Of a DNA stretch of 7,061 nucleotides, positions 5,243 through 7,061 are shown in pieces. The notes beneath the pieces were generated by a model. It saw only the letters and a program-made list of their open reading frames with translations, was not told where the DNA came from and ran no database searches. Source of the DNA: Thermoplasmata archaeon (lineage in GTDB: Archaea; Thermoplasmatota; Thermoplasmata; SG8-5); the NCBI GenBank assembly GCA_030655715.1, contig JAUSPR010000052.1, forward strand, positions 1-7,061, written 5' to 3'. Numbering within the stretch: position 1 is the first letter of the stretch; each line of letters opens with the position of its first letter. A program made the translations under genes and the position numbers.

Positions 5243-5943
5243 GAACCTGCACCCCCGATACCCGGCGTGATATCAACGCCATATATTCTGCGGATGACAT
5301 TTGCATCTTTGTTCGGGCCAGAGTACGGAGGGATGTCATTGATTAGCAGTATGGCGCTTGTGTAGTGCATCCATTCCAGGTCGGTGCCGTTGACGGTTGT
5401 TTGGTTCAGTATGCTCTCCACTCCTGCCATGATATCCGGGTAATTGGTGCGATTGAGAATAATGTACCTGGTAACTGAGAAATTTGAGTTCCCCGGGATT
5501 ATAATGGCTGGATTGTCGAATGAGTAACTACTAGCAAATACCGGGAAAAATGCCTGGTCAGTGCCATTCACTAGAATGGTGCCATCCACTCTCCAGCGGC
5601 TGCGGTCCGTACCGTCCTCGTAAGGGATATCTCGCACCCAGCCCTTGTATGTAATTATCCAGGCCTTAATGTCCTTCTGACTGGGATTGACCATGTTGAA
5701 GTTCAGTGTTAGGTTAACCGATTCAAGATATCCCGAACTGTCGAAAGCCAGCGTAACGATTTCGTCGGTTGTGACATATGTAAGAACCTTTGCCTTCACC
5801 AACTCCGTGTAATTGAATCCTGCCATGGCAGAGAAAATAAGAGATATTACACAAATGACCGCTACAATGCTCCAGACGATTTTTCTCGGTCCGAAGCACC
5901 TAACAGCCTGGGTTTTAAGTTCTGTAGCCTCATCACTGGTCAT
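5239..5943 (-). CDS. Single-pass, extracellular protein rich in N-glycosylation sequons
   Basis: This 234-residue protein has a short cytoplasmic N-terminus, one transmembrane helix at about 22-42 and an external domain of about 190 residues. The external part is beta-rich in appearance and has seven N-X-S/T sequons (N44, N77, N126, N154, N164, N180, N185), suggesting a glycosylated surface protein. The stretch around 74-95 (SVNLTLNFNMVNPSQKDIKA) resembles the LEA2/WHy-type beta-sandwich pattern of alternating hydrophobics before an N-P turn; this is a weak, memory-based suggestion. Only one cysteine follows the start (C16), with a second in the helix, so no extracellular disulfide is expected. 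It overlaps the upstream ATPase gene by 11 nt and has GGAGG 12 nt before its ATG. Coupled genes on both sides place it in the peptide ABC operon, but it is not a classical substrate-binding protein, being far too short. Confidence 0.78.
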   Translation of the reverse strand: MTSDEATELKTQAVRCFGPRKIVWSIVAVICVISLIFSAMAGFNYTELVKAKVLTYVTTDEIVTLAFDSSGYLESVNLTLNFNMVNPSQKDIKAWIITYKGWVRDIPYEDGTDRSRWRVDGTILVNGTDQAFFPVFASSYSFDNPAIIIPGNSNFSVTRYIILNRTNYPDIMAGVESILNQTTVNGTDLEWMHYTSAILLINDIPPYSGPNKDANVIRRIYGVDITPGIGGAGS

Positions 5944-7009
5944 CTTCGCTCGCTTCCTCCGATACCGCTACCGGGACCGGTTTCTCAAGCTCCGGGATTG
6001 GCGGTAATTCTTCACTGCCATACATTTCCTCGGCGAAGAAGCATTTCACGAAATGGCCTTCCGCCACTTCAATTGGTTCCGGCGAACTTTCCTTGCAGAC
6101 ATCCCTGGCCCAGACGCATCTCGGGTGGAAACGGCAGCCCTTGGGCAGGTTTATCGGGCTGGGTATGTCGCCCTTGATCGGGACATCAACCCACTCGTAG
6201 TCCGGATCCGGAATCGGCACCGCGGAAAGTAGCGCCCTGGTGTAAGGGTGCGTGGCATTGTTGATGAGATCATCTGTTTTAGCGGATTCCACAATGTCGC
6301 CAAGATACATGACCCCCAGGTTATCTGACATATATCTGGCTATGGCCACATCATGCGTGACGAACAGGTAGGCAATTTGCAATCTCTCCTTGATGTCCAG
6401 CATCAGGTTCATGACGCCGGCTCTGATGGAAACGTCCAGCATGGAGACTGGTTCATCCGCGACAATGAACTTCGGGTCGACGATTAGCGCGCGGGCTATT
6501 GCCACTCTCTGCCTCTGGCCTCCGCTCAGTTCATGAGGAAACCTTTCCAGAAGGTCATGCGGATTTTTCAACCCCGCGTCATCCAATGCCTTCACCACTG
6601 CATCCAGTCTCTCCTCGATATTTTGTTCCCTGGCATGGACGGTGAGCGGGTCCGCTACTGCCTGGAATACCGTGAATCTCGGGTTCAGGGACTCATAAGG
6701 GTCCTGGAATATCATCTGGACGTTCTTTCTGAAGGCCCTAAGGTCCTTCTTCGGAATCTTGGCAATATCATGTTCGCGGAACAGGATGCTGCCGTCGGTC
6801 GGGTCCTCCAACCTGGCGATGCAGCGTCCCGTGGTGGTTTTGCCGCAGCCTGACTCGCCTACCAGGCCGTAAATTTCGCCTTTGTTAATGTTGAATGAAA
6901 CATCATCCACTGCCTTGACATAAATCGGGTCTTTACGGAATGCCAGGAGTCCCTGTTTGATTTCGTAATACATCTTCAGGTTGCGTATCTGGAGAATATG
7001 TTCTTCCAT
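5933..7009 (-). CDS. dppF: Dipeptide/oligopeptide ABC transporter ATP-binding protein (DppF/OppF type)
   Basis: This 358-residue protein is one of two ATPases that drive import by a Dpp/Opp-type ABC transporter on the cytoplasmic face of the membrane. All nucleotide-binding motifs are intact: Walker A GESGCGKT (51-58), Q-loop Q102 in FQDPYESLNP, signature LSGGQ (161-165), Walker B FIVADE (181-186, catalytic E186), D-loop SMLDVS (189-194) and H-loop H219. The C-terminal oligopeptide-transporter extension has HPYTRALLSAVP and four cysteines C292-X5-C298-X6-C305-X17-C323, a set known to bind a 4Fe-4S cluster in characterised Opp/Dpp ATPases. An acidic, proline-rich tail of about 30 residues follows. 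The start at 7009 was chosen over an in-frame ATG at 7051 because AGGAGG lies 9 nt upstream and the upstream gene's TGA overlaps it as TGATG. Substrate cannot be told from the ATPase; peptides are the family norm, but nickel or sugars are possible. Confidence 0.92.
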   Translation of the reverse strand: MEEHILQIRNLKMYYEIKQGLLAFRKDPIYVKAVDDVSFNINKGEIYGLVGESGCGKTTTGRCIARLEDPTDGSILFREHDIAKIPKKDLRAFRKNVQMIFQDPYESLNPRFTVFQAVADPLTVHAREQNIEERLDAVVKALDDAGLKNPHDLLERFPHELSGGQRQRVAIARALIVDPKFIVADEPVSMLDVSIRAGVMNLMLDIKERLQIAYLFVTHDVAIARYMSDNLGVMYLGDIVESAKTDDLINNATHPYTRALLSAVPIPDPDYEWVDVPIKGDIPSPINLPKGCRFHPRCVWARDVCKESSPEPIEVAEGHFVKCFFAEEMYGSEELPPIPELEKPVPVAVSEEASEDDQ

Positions 7010-7061
7010 CAGACCATGCCTCCTTCCTGGACTTCCCTGGCGAAATGGCACAATGATTGCT
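7009..7061 (-). CDS. C-terminal end of an upstream peptide ABC ATPase (DppD/OppD type), partial
   Basis: The last 17 codons before a TGA at 7011-7009 encode QSLCHFAREVQEGGMV, cut by the right edge of the window. The CHFA motif near the C-terminus matches the final conserved cysteine region (HxxxCH-) of DppD/OppD-type ATPases. The stop codon shares one base with the start of the next gene (TGATG), as expected for a dppD-dppF pair. The identification rests on very few residues plus context, so the frame and overlap are stronger evidence than the motif. Confidence 0.65.
   Translation of the reverse strand, partial: QSLCHFAREVQEGGMV

Noticed and set aside
7010..7051. Longer start of the DppF-type ATPase at ATG 7051
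   Set aside because: It would overlap the end of the upstream ATPase gene, lacks a placed Shine-Dalgarno site, and the conserved protein begins near residue MEEHILQIRNL at 7009.

Overview
The window looks archaeal, and most like a Thermoplasmatota-type euryarchaeon, although the sequence alone does not fix the lineage. The reasons are promoters with BRE/TATA architecture rather than -35/-10 boxes (clearest at 4780-4795 on the minus strand), a membrane-anchored protein joining a zinc ribbon, TPR repeats and a helix-hairpin-helix, a secreted protein rich in N-glycosylation sequons, and a biotin-synthase-like radical SAM protein of a type I associate with archaea. Most genes use strong Shine-Dalgarno sites.

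Layout. Positions 1-381 are non-coding: AT-rich sequence with 7-bp GATTCCC repeats (14-99), then a cluster of GTGTAC elements (264-323) directly upstream of a TATA-like box. Two plus-strand genes follow: a P-loop ATPase with a C-terminal winged helix (382-1545) and a radical SAM enzyme (about 1603-2451). A 505-bp gap (2452-2956) separates them from the convergent minus-strand genes. It carries a diverged direct repeat of about 40 bp in two copies, two adjacent stem-loops, and a terminator-like hairpin that serves the minus strand.

The rest of the window is minus-strand. Read in transcription order from the right edge it holds the last codons of one dipeptide/oligopeptide ABC ATPase (DppD/OppD type), a complete second ATPase (DppF/OppF type, 5933-7009), a single-pass secreted protein with seven sequons (5239-5943) and a four-helix membrane protein (4802-5242). 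The junctions overlap (TGATG, 11 nt, TTGA), so these form one translationally coupled operon that appends two unrecognised envelope proteins to a peptide importer. Immediately after it, a separate BRE/TATA promoter drives the 574-residue TM / zinc-ribbon / TPR / HhH protein (2957-4681).

How the genes work together: the two ATPases should power import of peptides or another oligopeptide-like substrate, and the two envelope proteins may be accessory to that transporter (inference from operon structure). The ATPase and the radical SAM gene share only strand and proximity; no common pathway is visible. The most interesting signals are the GTGTAC array in front of the ATPase, an 11%-GC island inside the otherwise GC-rich radical SAM gene, the unexplained structured intergenic region, and the membrane protein with a cytoplasmic HhH.
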